Positions 38,975 through 48,063 of a stretch of 64,000 nucleotides of DNA are shown one piece after another (the stretch's first letter is position 1; each line of letters opens with the position of its first letter). The stretch lies in assembly GCF_004358445.1 (NCBI RefSeq), contig NZ_CP037951.1, positions 1,041,501 through 1,105,500 of the forward strand, written 5' to 3'. The notes under the pieces were generated by a model, which saw only the letters and a program-made list of their open reading frames with translations, was not told where the DNA came from and did no database searches. The DNA comes from Parashewanella tropica (lineage in GTDB: Bacteria; Pseudomonadota; Gammaproteobacteria; Enterobacterales; Shewanellaceae). The position numbers and the translations under genes were made by a program.

Positions 38975-39742
38975 TTGGATTTAGCAACGCTGATTGGGAT
39001 TCTTGGAGCTTTTGGCTTCGTAATAGCGTCGATGGTGACCAGTGGTGGTATTGGTGTTTTCATCAACGTGCCGTCACTTCTTATTGTTATTGGTGGTTCG
39101 TTGTTTGTTGTAATGATGAAGTACAACTTAGGGCAATTTTTTGGTGCCGTTAAAGTGGCAATCAAAGCCTTTATGTTCAAGTTAGATAAACCTGATGAGC
39201 TGATTGAGCAATGTACTTCAATGGCCGACGCTGCGCGTAAAGGCGGTTTTCTAGCACTTGAAGAAGCCCAAATTTCAAATAGCTTCATGCAAAAAGGCAT
39301 CGATATGCTGGTGGATGGGCATGATGGTGAAATGGTGAGAGCTGCATTAGAAAAAGAAATCGATTTAACAGCTGAACGTCACAAAATTGGTGTTGGTATT
39401 TTTAAGGCAATGGGTGATGTAGCACCTGCGATGGGGATGATCGGGACACTGATTGGTCTGGTAGCCATGCTACAGGCGATGGACGACCCTAAAACGATTG
39501 GGCCGTCGATGGCGGTTGCGCTACTGACCACTCTTTATGGTGCGATGATTGCCAACATGGTTGCACTGCCTATTGCCGATAAACTGTCGCTGCGAATGGA
39601 AGAAGAAATGCTCAATCGCAATTTGATCATGGATGCCGTATTAGCCATTCAAGACGGTCAAAACCCGCGAGTGATTGAAAGCTTCTTAAAAAGCTATTTG
39701 TCAGAGAAAAAACGTGGCGAAGCCAGCGCCGAGGGTGAGTAA
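38975..39742 (+). CDS. pomA: Flagellar stator protein PomA (MotA family)
   Basis: PomA is the four-helix subunit of the sodium-driven flagellar stator. It begins MDLATLIGILGAFGFVIASM, and it has the MotA/ExbB signature APAMGMIGTLIGLVAMLQAM near residue 155. The start is a TTG at 38975 behind GAGGG. The cytoplasmic loop with the charged residues that contact FliG lies around residues 60-140. pomB follows 4 bases downstream. Sodium coupling is inferred from family resemblance. Confidence 0.93.
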   Translation: MDLATLIGILGAFGFVIASMVTSGGIGVFINVPSLLIVIGGSLFVVMMKYNLGQFFGAVKVAIKAFMFKLDKPDELIEQCTSMADAARKGGFLALEEAQISNSFMQKGIDMLVDGHDGEMVRAALEKEIDLTAERHKIGVGIFKAMGDVAPAMGMIGTLIGLVAMLQAMDDPKTIGPSMAVALLTTLYGAMIANMVALPIADKLSLRMEEEMLNRNLIMDAVLAIQDGQNPRVIESFLKSYLSEKKRGEASAEGE

Positions 39743-39745
39743 CCG

Positions 39746-40675
39746 ATGGCGAAGAAAAAGTGTGACTGCCCACCTCCCGGAGCGCCAATGTGGCTGGCCA
39801 CATTTGCTGACTTAATGTCACTGCTTATGTGCTTTTTCGTTTTGTTGCTGGCATTTTCTGAAATGGATGTCCTCAAGTTTAAACAGCTTGCGGGCTCAAT
39901 GAAGTTTGCTTTTGGTGTGCAAAACCAAGTGAATGTAAAAGACATCCCTAAGGGGACTTCTGTCATTGCTTTAGAGTTCCGTCCGGGGCGCCCTGAGCCA
40001 ACACCTATCGATACCATTAATCAAAAAACCGATGATATGACTCAGCAAACCCTGAAGTTCCAACCGGGTGATGCAGACAGTGCGGGTGGCGTTCAAGAGC
40101 AGCAGGGGGAGAAACGTGGTGGTGACTCCATTGCTACTTCTCAAGAAGTAGAAGTAGCTAAACATTCTCAAGAAGCTCAAGCCCAGCAAGATCAGATCAA
40201 CGAGCAAGTGAAGAAAATCGCTCAGCAGCTTGAACAACAAATTCAAGATGGTGCTTTAGAGGTCGAATCGCTGGGTCAGCAGATTATTATCCGTATTCGT
40301 GAGAAGGGCTCTTTTGCGTCTGGCTCAGGCTTTTTACAGCCTAGATTTAGACCTATCGTGCGCAAAGTTGGTAAAGTGCTGAAAGATATCCCAGGTATTA
40401 TTACGGTTTCTGGGCATACTGATGATACAAAAATCAGTAATGAGCTTTATCGTTCAAATTGGGAGTTATCCAGCAAGCGAGCGCTTTCTGTCGCTCATGA
40501 AATGATCAAAGCGAAAGGCTTTGATGAGTCTCGTTTAAAAGTTGTTGGTATGGCATCGACAAAACCGCTATTTCCAAATACTTCAGCGGCAAATAGAGCT
40601 AAAAACCGTCGTGTTGAGATTGCGATTGAACAAGGCAAGGCGATGGAGTCTGACGAGATTAAAGTTGGGCAATAA
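39746..40675 (+). CDS. pomB: Flagellar stator protein PomB (MotB family)
   Basis: PomB anchors the stator to peptidoglycan and carries the ion-binding aspartate. The N-terminal helix reads WLATFADLMSLLMCFFVLLL, with Asp22 as the likely ion-binding residue. A long linker with a coiled region (about residues 90-165) precedes the OmpA-like peptidoglycan domain, with ITVSGHTDDTKIS and SANRAKNRRVEIAI. The length of 309 residues is normal. A terminator follows the stop. Confidence 0.94.
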   Translation: MAKKKCDCPPPGAPMWLATFADLMSLLMCFFVLLLAFSEMDVLKFKQLAGSMKFAFGVQNQVNVKDIPKGTSVIALEFRPGRPEPTPIDTINQKTDDMTQQTLKFQPGDADSAGGVQEQQGEKRGGDSIATSQEVEVAKHSQEAQAQQDQINEQVKKIAQQLEQQIQDGALEVESLGQQIIIRIREKGSFASGSGFLQPRFRPIVRKVGKVLKDIPGIITVSGHTDDTKISNELYRSNWELSSKRALSVAHEMIKAKGFDESRLKVVGMASTKPLFPNTSAANRAKNRRVEIAIEQGKAMESDEIKVGQ

Positions 40676-40699
40676 CTGAAAATTAGTTAAAATATTCGT

Positions 40700-40732
40700 G
40701 AGGATTTACTGAAAAGTAAGTCCTCTTTTTTT
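40700..40732 (+). terminator. Terminator after pomB
   Basis: GAGGATTTACT and AGTAAGTCCTC form an 11-bp stem with one mismatch, followed by seven T. Confidence 0.85.
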
Positions 40733-40736
40733 GTCT

Positions 40737-40745
40737 AGGGCCTGT
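40737..40745 (-). repeat. MITE copy 2, distal terminal fragment cut off by the IS
   Basis: AGGGCCTGT is the outer nine bases of the MITE's terminal repeat, separated from the rest of the element (42116-42373) by the IS1111-type insertion. Confidence 0.8.
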
Positions 40746-40796
40746 ATATGGTCTCCTCCAATATTGCAACATAAAAAATAGTTTTTGACAGGGATA

Positions 40797-40945
40797 GGTT
40801 TGCGTTCGTATATCCGACTTCTCTGTTGAAACACTTGGGTTTCGAGCCTTGATGAACTTCGCACATATCGTCCTTATCGTTGACACGAGTTATGAACTCA
40901 TCAGCCCTATCAGGTTTTCGATATGTCGGTCTTACCTGTTTGTCA
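40797..40945 (-). ncRNA. Putative bridge RNA of the IS1111-type element
   Basis: Read on the transposase strand, the region folds into two stem-loops. The target loop is closed by ACATATCG/CGATATGT (40919-40926 with 40863-40870), with an inner hairpin GAGTT-AACTC. Its two arms hold TAGGGC (40904-40909), complementary to GCCCTA beside the insertion point, and GTCAAC (40879-40884), matching TCAAC up to and including the AC core. The second loop is closed by TGCG/CGCA with an inner hairpin GAAAC-GTTTC. Its arms hold TTCATC (40851-40856), pairing with GATGAG at the IS end, and ATATACGA (40806-40813), identical to the joined IS ends. Both loops have the same order of guides. Exact RNA ends are unknown. 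Confidence 0.65.
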
Positions 40946-41005
40946 TCGGTTACTTTTTATTGAGCAATCCTTTGGAATGATTATAGTTAATATTGTTTCT
41001 TGTTA

Positions 41006-42028
41006 TCAGGCTGCGTAATCGGCCTGATAACTACTGTCATTTATCATTAAAGCCCAACCCACACGAGCCATCTTATTCGCTAACGCAACAGCAGCTTTAT
41101 TTCGGCCGCGAGTGCTTTCTAATTTCTTTATCCATTGAGCCAACTTGGTCTCTTTACCCACATTGGCTCTTATCACGGCTCTCGCTCCGTGTATTAACAA
41201 GGTTCGTAAATAACCATCACCCCGTTTACTTATCCCAAGAAGCTTATCTTTGCCACCAGAACTATGTTGCTTTGGAACCAAACCTAGTGAAGCTGAGACG
41301 CAGCGCCCATTTTTAAATTCACTACCGTTACCCACATGTTGATAAAACGCACTAGCTGTAATTGGCCCTATACCTGGAATGCTCTGTAATTTTACACAGG
41401 CTTCTACTTTGCTAAGCTCTTTGATTTTTTGAGTGTAAACATCCAAATGCTCTTGTAGCTGTTCCAATTTTTTATAATGCTGTTTTAGTAATTCTTTGAA
41501 TAAGTTGCTGAGTCCGTTTTCTACATTTGCATCGAACAGCTCTGGTAACCTCTTATAAACGTTATGAATACCTTGTGGAATAACAATGCCGTATTCCATG
41601 AGTAATCCTCTAATTTCATTGGTATTCGCTGTTCTATCACGTTCACATTTTTTTCGCATAACATGAAGTGCTTGAATATCTTGTTGAGTGCGAGTTTTAG
41701 TTCGAATAAATCGCATCTCTGGTCGCACAACAGCCTCAGCTATGGCTAAAGCATCGTTGTAATCATTCTTATTGCCACGAACATAAGCTTTTACAAATTG
41801 AGGTGCGATTTGCTTGACGATATGTCCAAGCTTCTCAATCTCTCTTGCCCAATAATGAGCACTGGCACAAGATTCTAACCCCACTAAACATTTGGGTAAC
41901 TGAGCAAAGAAAGGCAAAATGTCTTTCCTACTAAGCATTTTCTTTTTAACGATTTTTCCAGCTTGATTACAACCAACAAAGTGGCTTACGTTTTTTGCTA
42001 AATCCAGGCCTACTGTAGTAATCTTCAT
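41006..42028 (-). CDS. IS110-family (IS1111 group) DEDD transposase/recombinase
   Basis: The 340-residue enzyme starts MKITTVGLDLAKN with the first catalytic aspartate of the RuvC-like DEDD domain, and has GLESCASAHYW and GNKNDYNDALAIAEA with further acidic residues. The C-terminal Transposase_20 domain has LQSIPGIGPITASAF and the serine motif KQHSSGGK. Enzymes of this group join DNA ends guided by a bridge RNA. It seems intact, with no frameshift, so the element may be active. Confidence 0.95.
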   Translation of the reverse strand: MKITTVGLDLAKNVSHFVGCNQAGKIVKKKMLSRKDILPFFAQLPKCLVGLESCASAHYWAREIEKLGHIVKQIAPQFVKAYVRGNKNDYNDALAIAEAVVRPEMRFIRTKTRTQQDIQALHVMRKKCERDRTANTNEIRGLLMEYGIVIPQGIHNVYKRLPELFDANVENGLSNLFKELLKQHYKKLEQLQEHLDVYTQKIKELSKVEACVKLQSIPGIGPITASAFYQHVGNGSEFKNGRCVSASLGLVPKQHSSGGKDKLLGISKRGDGYLRTLLIHGARAVIRANVGKETKLAQWIKKLESTRGRNKAAVALANKMARVGWALMINDSSYQADYAA

Positions 42029-42115
42029 AGTGGTCTCCTCACTCTGTTAACTTGAATAATCTATTTCCAAGTCTGGCACATTGTGATGCCGATAAGAGGA
42101 GGAGACCATCTCATC

Positions 42116-42373
42116 GTTGATCTTTCAGGCTTAAATTTTGTGCTGTTTGAGCGCTTTTCTGTTCAAGGCGTGAGCAGTGAAGCTTAGTAATCTAAGTAAG
42201 CTGGTCACAACACAGAACAGGAAGTGCTCAAAAGCATCGAAGACAGCGTAAATTGGCCACTTCTGCTGCGTTATCGTTTGTTTATGTAGAGTAACTACAC
42301 TTCACAAACTCTGCCTTGCATAAGATAACCAATTTATCGCTGCAAAAATAAGCACAAAAGATCAACAGGCCCT
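42116..42373 (-). repeat. 265-bp MITE-like element, copy 2 (interrupted)
   Basis: This is the same element as at 331-595 in the opposite orientation, with many scattered base differences. Its right end carries AAAGATCAACAGGCCCT; the matching left end is split by the IS into AGGGCCTGT (40737-40745) and GTTGATCTTT (42116 onward). Removing the IS and one GT gives 265 bp, exactly the length of copy 1, and a perfect 17-bp terminal repeat. It lies just upstream of the SPOUT methyltransferase gene and may affect its promoter. Confidence 0.88.
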
Positions 42374-42394
42374 AAGTTTGAAGAGAAGTATTTG

Positions 42395-42934
42395 ATGAAA
42401 ACAACTCATGTTGCCATTGGGCTTCAAAACCCCAAAACGCCCATTAATGTTGATGCGGTGATGCGAGCCTGTGGTTGTTATCAAGTGGATAACGTTTTCT
42501 ATACTGGTACCCGTTACGACAGAGCTGCTGCTTTTCAAACCCAAAAGCCTAAGGTTGATACTAAAAGTGTTGCTCAAATAATCCCTTTAAAGCGTGTTGA
42601 TGACTTATTAACAGCAGTTTCTAATGACCATCACATTGTGTGTGTAGATTTAGTCGTGGGAGCAACGCCATTACCTGAATTTGAGCATCCTGAGAATGCG
42701 CTCTATATCTTTGGCCCAGAAGACGGCACCATTGACCAAGAGTTGATTGATAGCGCCGACAGCGTGGTTTATGTCCCTACTGTCGGGTGCATGAACTTAG
42801 CGGCTTCGGTGAATGTATTGCTTTATGATCGTTTGGCCAAAGCGATGCAAAAAGGTTGTCATTCGGTTCAAGTGGGTGATGAGTTAATCAAGCAAAGTCG
42901 AGATAACCGAAATCGAGTAAAGGTTAAGGCTTAA
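42395..42934 (+). CDS. TrmH/SpoU-family RNA 2'-O-methyltransferase
   Basis: This SPOUT-class enzyme transfers a methyl group to a ribose of tRNA or rRNA. The knotted SAM site reads ALYIFGPEDGTI and VYVPTVGCMNLAASVNVLLYDRL, the class motifs 2 and 3. The N-terminal part (THVAIGLQNPKTPINVDAVMRACGC; two segments) is typical of a small TrmH-like group. The ATG at 42395 has an AGAGAAG site upstream. The RNA target cannot be told from the sequence. The interrupted MITE ends 21 bases upstream. Confidence 0.88.
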   Translation: MKTTHVAIGLQNPKTPINVDAVMRACGCYQVDNVFYTGTRYDRAAAFQTQKPKVDTKSVAQIIPLKRVDDLLTAVSNDHHIVCVDLVVGATPLPEFEHPENALYIFGPEDGTIDQELIDSADSVVYVPTVGCMNLAASVNVLLYDRLAKAMQKGCHSVQVGDELIKQSRDNRNRVKVKA

Positions 42935-42953
42935 TAAAATCCAAATATACAGA

Positions 42954-43048
42954 GGAGGACTAGTGTGGAAAGGCAACCGTCTGTGACAGGATGTCACGGT
43001 CGTGAGCACATGGATGTGCGCTTCCGTTGCCGTTCGCACTAGTTCTCC
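42954..43048. repeat. Paired-hairpin repeat, copy A
   Basis: An outer stem, GGAGGACTAGTG with CACTAGTTCTCC, encloses two tight hairpins, GTGACAGGATGTCAC (42973-42987) and GCACATGGATGTGC (42996-43009), within a closing GGCAAC/GTTGCC stem. The inner part recurs at 52.5 kb in the opposite orientation, while the outer stems differ. It lies between convergent genes and probably ends both transcripts. Confidence 0.75.
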
Positions 43049-43061
43049 TTAGGTGCATTAA

Positions 43062-44420
43062 TCAAAACACCCTTTGTGCCCAGCGGGCCAAACCTGCGGT
43101 AACTGAGCCAAAGTGATCACCAACGATGATTTCAATGTTCGGATACACCTGTTTGATGCGATCATGAATCGCAGGACTTCTTGCTGTACCACCAGTGACA
43201 TAAATGATATCAGGCTCACATTGTGCTTTTTCGACAGCTAACCTCATGAGGTTTTCGATTTTGCTTATCGGTGATTCAATAGCTTGAACAAAAGTGGCTA
43301 GGCTTAAGTCCACATTTAATTTTTGTTCGATAAAACCCAACTCAACAGAGTGATTGTCCCTGTCTGATAGACTAATTTTCGCTGACTCAGCGCACTTTAC
43401 GATTTGGTAACTTAACCTGTGTTCTTGAACATATTGCAGACGCGAAAGCTTCTCGGGTGAATCGGTATCTTTCATTAAATCAGCAAGTAAAGTTTTACAA
43501 CTTAATGCTGCAAATTCTCGTTGTGCGCTTATATCGTTAATCGCTACTGCATTCCAAAACGGTTGTTGTGGAATTTTACGGCTATTGTTTAATAAGGATT
43601 CTGATCCGAACTCAGGCATAAGTCCTTGCATAGCCAACGAAATATCAATGTCGTTTCCGCCGATACGTTGACCGCTATGTCCTAAACAATCGCTGTTACG
43701 GTTGGTCTCCATTAAGCGCTCAGGGCTCATTTTTATCAATGAGCAGTCAGTTGTACCACCGCCAACATCAACGACTAATACAGACTTTTCACAGTCTAAA
43801 CTGGCTTCAAAATCCATACCGGCGGCAATGGGTTCAAATAAGAATTCCACCGCTTCAAACCCCGCACGCTTTGCTGCAATACTCAAAATAGCTTCGGCTT
43901 GCAAGTTGCTTTCTTCACCGCCAATGGCTTGAAAATTAACGGGTCTACCAATCACAGCATGAGTAATGGTTGCTTTTAGCTTTTTCTCTGCTTGCTGCTT
44001 TACTCGCTGCATCATTACGGTAACGATATCTTCAAACAGTGCGATTTGATCTGGGCGCAGACCTTTTGCACCCAAAAAAGATTTAGGCGAACGAACATAA
44101 AAGCCTTCTTCAGGCATATCTAAATAGTGATTAAATGCTGCCTCACCAATAAAAACCGCTTGCTCGTTTGGTTCTAAATCTAATTCATGGCGAGCGGCTT
44201 TAGCGCGTCGTAATTGCGATGCCCGAAGCTTGGCATAATCCGCTTTTTGATCATCGGGTAAGTTTCGATATACGGCTTCTGAAATCAGTTCTCTGTCCAT
44301 GGCATAAAGGGTCGACATGATGTAGTTGCCATTGTCCGTTAATGGCATCATTTTTACCGTGTCGTTTTCCATATAACCAATGGAACAATTTGCGCTGCCG
44401 TAATCAAAACCTACAAACAT
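43062..44420 (-). CDS. yegD: YegD-type Hsp70-like chaperone
   Basis: YegD is a short Hsp70-family ATPase without the usual peptide-binding domain. The nucleotide-binding core starts MFVGFDYGSANCSIGYME, has phosphate motif VLVVDVGGGTTDCSL and adenosine motif IIYVTGGTARSPAIHD. The length of 452 residues fits. Its substrate and cochaperone are unknown in any species I recall. Its stop lies 14 bases from the paired-hairpin repeat that is probably its terminator. Confidence 0.92.
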   Translation of the reverse strand: MFVGFDYGSANCSIGYMENDTVKMMPLTDNGNYIMSTLYAMDRELISEAVYRNLPDDQKADYAKLRASQLRRAKAARHELDLEPNEQAVFIGEAAFNHYLDMPEEGFYVRSPKSFLGAKGLRPDQIALFEDIVTVMMQRVKQQAEKKLKATITHAVIGRPVNFQAIGGEESNLQAEAILSIAAKRAGFEAVEFLFEPIAAGMDFEASLDCEKSVLVVDVGGGTTDCSLIKMSPERLMETNRNSDCLGHSGQRIGGNDIDISLAMQGLMPEFGSESLLNNSRKIPQQPFWNAVAINDISAQREFAALSCKTLLADLMKDTDSPEKLSRLQYVQEHRLSYQIVKCAESAKISLSDRDNHSVELGFIEQKLNVDLSLATFVQAIESPISKIENLMRLAVEKAQCEPDIIYVTGGTARSPAIHDRIKQVYPNIEIIVGDHFGSVTAGLARWAQRVF

Positions 44421-44551
44421 TGTTTATGCCTACCTGATGCTGTTGAAAAAGGTGCAGTACCTTACAGGAGTTTAGGTGAAGAGAAAAGCTGGGATTCCTA
44501 AAATCTTTGAGTTAGTCGCAGTGTGAAGGTTTTGCGAAAGTTGAACGCTTA

Positions 44552-44782
44552 TCAGGCTGGTTGTGCTCCGTATTTGTTATTTAAAAAGTGTTCAATGGTT
44601 TGTATGATTTGTAAACAATCAGGGCCGCCGTAACCAACTAATAACGAGGCTTGATATTTTCCTTCTACCTTTATTACCGAATATTGGCTGCCTGCTATTT
44701 CCAAGGTTCCGAATTCTTCAGCAGGATCATAATCTTTTGCCTTTATCTGGGTGTTGATTACTCCATCAAGTGTTAATTCCAC
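44552..44782 (-). CDS. Hypothetical small protein, 76 residues
   Basis: I do not recognise it. I place the start at a GTG (44782), because AGGAG lies seven bases before it; a frame of twelve extra codons upstream has no ribosome site. It begins MELTLDGVINTQIKAKDYDP and has no signal peptide. The predicted fold is small alpha-beta. It is divergent from thiI and downstream of nothing on its strand. Confidence 0.6.
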   Translation of the reverse strand: MELTLDGVINTQIKAKDYDPAEEFGTLEIAGSQYSVIKVEGKYQASLLVGYGGPDCLQIIQTIEHFLNNKYGAQPA

Positions 44783-45038
44783 CGTTTTACTCCTATTCAT
44801 AATGATATGGGGCAGCACTTATTGAATTACCATTTCCCAAAATAAAAGTATCAGTTTGTATTGTTGTTTTTTATCAGCGCTGTCGGAATAGTAACAATGA
44901 ACTAGGTTCAGCGTGATTAATTATGGTTAATTCATCATGAAGTGTGAGCAGCTCAAAGCTATCCGAATTGGTATTAATCAGGTTTGAGTATATAATCCCG
45001 CCACTCATTTTTGACCTATTGAAGTTTGCGGAACCCTG

Positions 45039-46490
45039 ATGAAGTTTATAGTTAAGTTGTACCCTGAAATTATGATGAAAAGCCGCTCGGTGAGACTGCG
45101 TTTCACTAAGATGCTTGAGTCGAACATGCGTAACGTCCTAAAACGAGTGGATGATGGTGTGCGGGTGCAACGTCAGTGGGATCGCATTGTAGTTTCATGC
45201 CCTGATGAATCAAGTATCACAGAATCGGTCATTGAGCGATTAAGCTGTATTCCTGGCATTGCTCATACCCTGCAAGTTGAAGAGTTTACCTTTGAATCGG
45301 TCGATCACATCTATCAGCAAGTGTTACCAGTTTATAAAGAACAGTTAGCAGGCAAAACTTTTTGTGTTCGTGTAAAGCGCACTGGTAAGCACGATTTTAA
45401 CTCTAATGAAGTTGAGCGCTATGTCGGTGGTGGTTTAAATCAGTTTACTGACGCCAAAGGCGTAAAACTGAAAAATCCAGAAATCACGGTAAACCTTGAA
45501 ATCGAACAAGAAAAGCTGTTTATGGTAGTTAACCGTATTCCAGGTCTCGGTGGATTCCCGATGGCGACCCAAGAAGATGTATTGTCGCTAATTTCTGGTG
45601 GTTTTGACTCAGGTGTTTCTAGCTTCCAATTCATTAAAAAAGGTGCTCGTACTCACTACTGTTTCTTTAACCTTGGTGGTGCTCAACACGAAATCGGTGT
45701 TAAGCAAGTGGCGTATCATCTGTGGAAAACTTACGGTGAATCTCATCGCGTTAAATTTATTACCATTCCATTTGAAGAAGTGGTAACCGAGATTTTAGAA
45801 AAAATCGATAACGGTCAAATGGGCGTAGTACTTAAGCGTATGATGATGCGTTGTGCAGCTAAAGTTGCTGATCGCATGAAGATCCAAGCATTGGTTACAG
45901 GTGAAAGTTTAGGGCAGGTATCAAGCCAAACTCTAACTAACTTGAACGTGATTGACCGTTCAACAGATTTATTGATTTTACGTCCACTGATCACCATGGA
46001 TAAGCAAGACATCATTGATGAAAGCCGTGAAATTGGTACCGAAGACTTTGCTAAGTCTATCCCTGAATACTGTGGTGTGATTTCGCAAAAGCCAACGGTT
46101 AAAGCTGTGCTTTCAAAAATTGAAGAAGAAGAAGCGAAGTTCACCGAGCAGTTGGTAGAAGAAACTGTGGCGAAAGCGGTAGTGATGGACATTCGTGACA
46201 TCGCTGAAGAAATGGATCAGCAAGTGACCGAAACTGAAGTTGTGGCTGATCTTCAAGGGCAAGAAATCGTCATTGATATTCGCTCGCCAGAGGAAGAAGA
46301 GCAGAAGCCTTTAGACATTGAAGGCGTAGAAGTAAAACACATTCCATTCTATAAGCTGGGTACTCAATTTGCCGATTTAGATCAGAGTCATAGCTACTTG
46401 CTGTACTGTGACCGTGGTGTGATGAGTAAGCTTCAAGCTCTTTATTTACTTGAACAAGGCTATAAAAACGTCAAGGTGTATCGTCCTTAA
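45039..46490 (+). CDS. thiI: tRNA 4-thiouridine sulfurtransferase ThiI
   Basis: ThiI puts sulfur on U8 of tRNAs and supplies sulfur for thiamine. It has a THUMP domain (about residues 60-165), a PP-loop ATP site [11 protein letters not shown] near residue 186, and a C-terminal rhodanese domain with the active cysteine in [11 protein letters not shown]. The 483-residue length is that of the long form with rhodanese. A terminator follows. Confidence 0.97.
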   Translation: MKFIVKLYPEIMMKSRSVRLRFTKMLESNMRNVLKRVDDGVRVQRQWDRIVVSCPDESSITESVIERLSCIPGIAHTLQVEEFTFESVDHIYQQVLPVYKEQLAGKTFCVRVKRTGKHDFNSNEVERYVGGGLNQFTDAKGVKLKNPEITVNLEIEQEKLFMVVNRIPGLGGFPMATQEDVLSLISGGFDSGVSSFQFIKKGARTHYCFFNLGGAQHEIGVKQVAYHLWKTYGESHRVKFITIPFEEVVTEILEKIDNGQMGVVLKRMMMRCAAKVADRMKIQALVTGESLGQVSSQTLTNLNVIDRSTDLLILRPLITMDKQDIIDESREIGTEDFAKSIPEYCGVISQKPTVKAVLSKIEEEEAKFTEQLVEETVAKAVVMDIRDIAEEMDQQVTETEVVADLQGQEIVIDIRSPEEEEQKPLDIEGVEVKHIPFYKLGTQFADLDQSHSYLLYCDRGVMSKLQALYLLEQGYKNVKVYRP

Positions 46491-46515
46491 TTCGCTTTTT
46501 AAGTTATGTGCTTTA

Positions 46516-46539
46516 GGGGACTTTTCGTCCCCTTTTTTT
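46516..46539 (+). terminator. Terminator after thiI
   Basis: GGGGAC and GTCCCC form a stem with a five-base loop, followed by seven T. Confidence 0.8.
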
Positions 46540-46552
46540 GTTTGAGCACGGT

Positions 46553-47932
46553 TTACTTTTCAGATTGTGCTTGTAACACATGCCAAGGTAAATCTTTTAA
46601 CCTCGGACTGCCTTTCGGTAATACAACAAATGAATCGCATTTTTCTATATCATCCTCATCAGTGATTGGAATGTATTTGTTTTGTAGTAAATAAAACTCA
46701 CGGTGATCTAATCCGACAAACTTTTCTCTTTTCGAGTAACCATATACATGCTTTCCTTCTTCAAGGTGTTTGAGTGCTTGTAGCCTGAGAGACCTTATTA
46801 TGGTGGGGTTGCCATCCTCAAAATCACCACTAAGACAGCGATTGGCTGAGTGTATGTTGGTGTTGGGAAGTCGTTGAGTAAGCTCTTTTTGTGCTTCTAT
46901 AGCTCTATTGGTAACAGCAAGTTCTAACACTCTCAAATGCGTTACCATTTCTGTTAATTGTTCTTTATTTAAATCAGGAATACCTAATACATCAGATAAC
47001 TCTGGAATTAAAGAATCAATATCAGCTCGGTTTGCTAGAGTTTCTAGAGCTTCAGAGAATACCCCTGTAGATAGTTTCTCGTGAATAACCACAGGAGAGT
47101 TAGCGAATAAGGCCATATTGTGTCCAATAACTCTAAAGTGCTCGTTGTCCGACGTTAAGCTTCTTTCCTTGTTTGAAGCATATTGATTTTTGTCTAAAAA
47201 ATACCCCCATAAATCATTTTCAACCAGTGTTTGAACCGTTCCACTATCCAAACCAACAATCACTTTTAATAATGCTAATTGTAGAAGGTGTGGTATGTCA
47301 CCATGCTCAAAATTTAACGAAGCATAGCTTTCAATAAACCCGTACAATTTAGCCCAGTCATCAGCAAAATCTGAATTAACATAACCCAAAAAAATAGGGA
47401 TTTCAGAGGGTAAAAACCACTGCCCTGTATAGTTCGAAATCGCTTGTAAAATCAGATTTGGATCTAGCTTAGGTAGAGAGTTCGTGGTGTCTGGCTTAAT
47501 TGAACGATGTTGTTGTAATTTCAATAATTCAGCTTTTTGGACGTCAGCCCCATCACCTCTATATGGAATTCTGCATTGTTGCACATCGCAACAATCAGAT
47601 ACTTTTGGTAGTTTTGGCTGTGTTTCATCAGCTTCTTGTTGAAGTCTTAAAAGCTCTTTACCAACATCACTCAAGGGCTTAATCAATCTTCTTATGTCCG
47701 TTAAATATTCAGCCGACGCGCAGAGCTTTTCAGCTTCGCTTGTTGCGATACAACGCCTTGATTGTAATTCAGCAACCATGTTTAGTTTTTCTGCTTCAAT
47801 TGCTTCACCTAGACAGTTTGCAAATACTGGTGAGACAGAAGATGATGGAGTGAGTAAATCAGCAAATTCTAATCTTGAACAGTCAATGACGTATTTCCCA
47901 TCCCAGCTGATGACAGCTTGTTGTTGTAACAA
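46553..47932 (-). CDS. Unknown protein, 3' part of a frameshift-interrupted gene
   Basis: This 459-codon frame begins at a TTG (47932) with no ribosome site. The frame is open upstream for another 45 codons but has no ATG or GTG, and it runs into the end of the 92-residue frame upstream. The two are therefore likely one gene, joined by a -1 shift near 48066. I recognise no domain. It is a soluble, helical protein with cysteine-rich KVSDCCDVQQCRIPYRG and an end KYIPITDEDDIEKCDSF. Style and isolation resemble the other effector-like genes. It could also be a pseudogene. Confidence 0.6.
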   Translation of the reverse strand: MLQQQAVISWDGKYVIDCSRLEFADLLTPSSSVSPVFANCLGEAIEAEKLNMVAELQSRRCIATSEAEKLCASAEYLTDIRRLIKPLSDVGKELLRLQQEADETQPKLPKVSDCCDVQQCRIPYRGDGADVQKAELLKLQQHRSIKPDTTNSLPKLDPNLILQAISNYTGQWFLPSEIPIFLGYVNSDFADDWAKLYGFIESYASLNFEHGDIPHLLQLALLKVIVGLDSGTVQTLVENDLWGYFLDKNQYASNKERSLTSDNEHFRVIGHNMALFANSPVVIHEKLSTGVFSEALETLANRADIDSLIPELSDVLGIPDLNKEQLTEMVTHLRVLELAVTNRAIEAQKELTQRLPNTNIHSANRCLSGDFEDGNPTIIRSLRLQALKHLEEGKHVYGYSKREKFVGLDHREFYLLQNKYIPITDEDDIEKCDSFVVLPKGSPRLKDLPWHVLQAQSEK

Positions 47933-48063
47933 GCTTTCTGTACGAGTATGAACACTTGGCTTTGGAATACCTGAACATAGAGAGCGTTCATGTTCTTCAA
48001 AAAAGCCGACTAATGCGGTTTTATGGCTCTGAGATATGGGCTCTTTGATTAAATGTGTATACC

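Larger units (their letters stand above)
40746..42115 (-). mobile_element. IS1111-type (IS110 family) insertion sequence
   Basis: The element is about 1,370 bp. It has sub-terminal 12-bp inverted repeats, ATGGTCTCCTCC at 40748-40759 and its exact complement at 42098-42109, set in by 2 and 6 bases, as in IS1111-group elements. It is bounded by a GT dinucleotide on both sides (40744-40745 and 42116-42117), which rejoins the interrupted MITE exactly. One DEDD transposase is inside, with about 260 non-coding bases after its stop and about 90 before its start. The long 3' non-coding end is where the IS1111 group carries its RNA. Confidence 0.9.

Noticed and set aside
40676-42373. Prophage or integrative element around the transposase
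   Set aside because: Only a single IS nested in a MITE is present; no phage or integrase genes are near.
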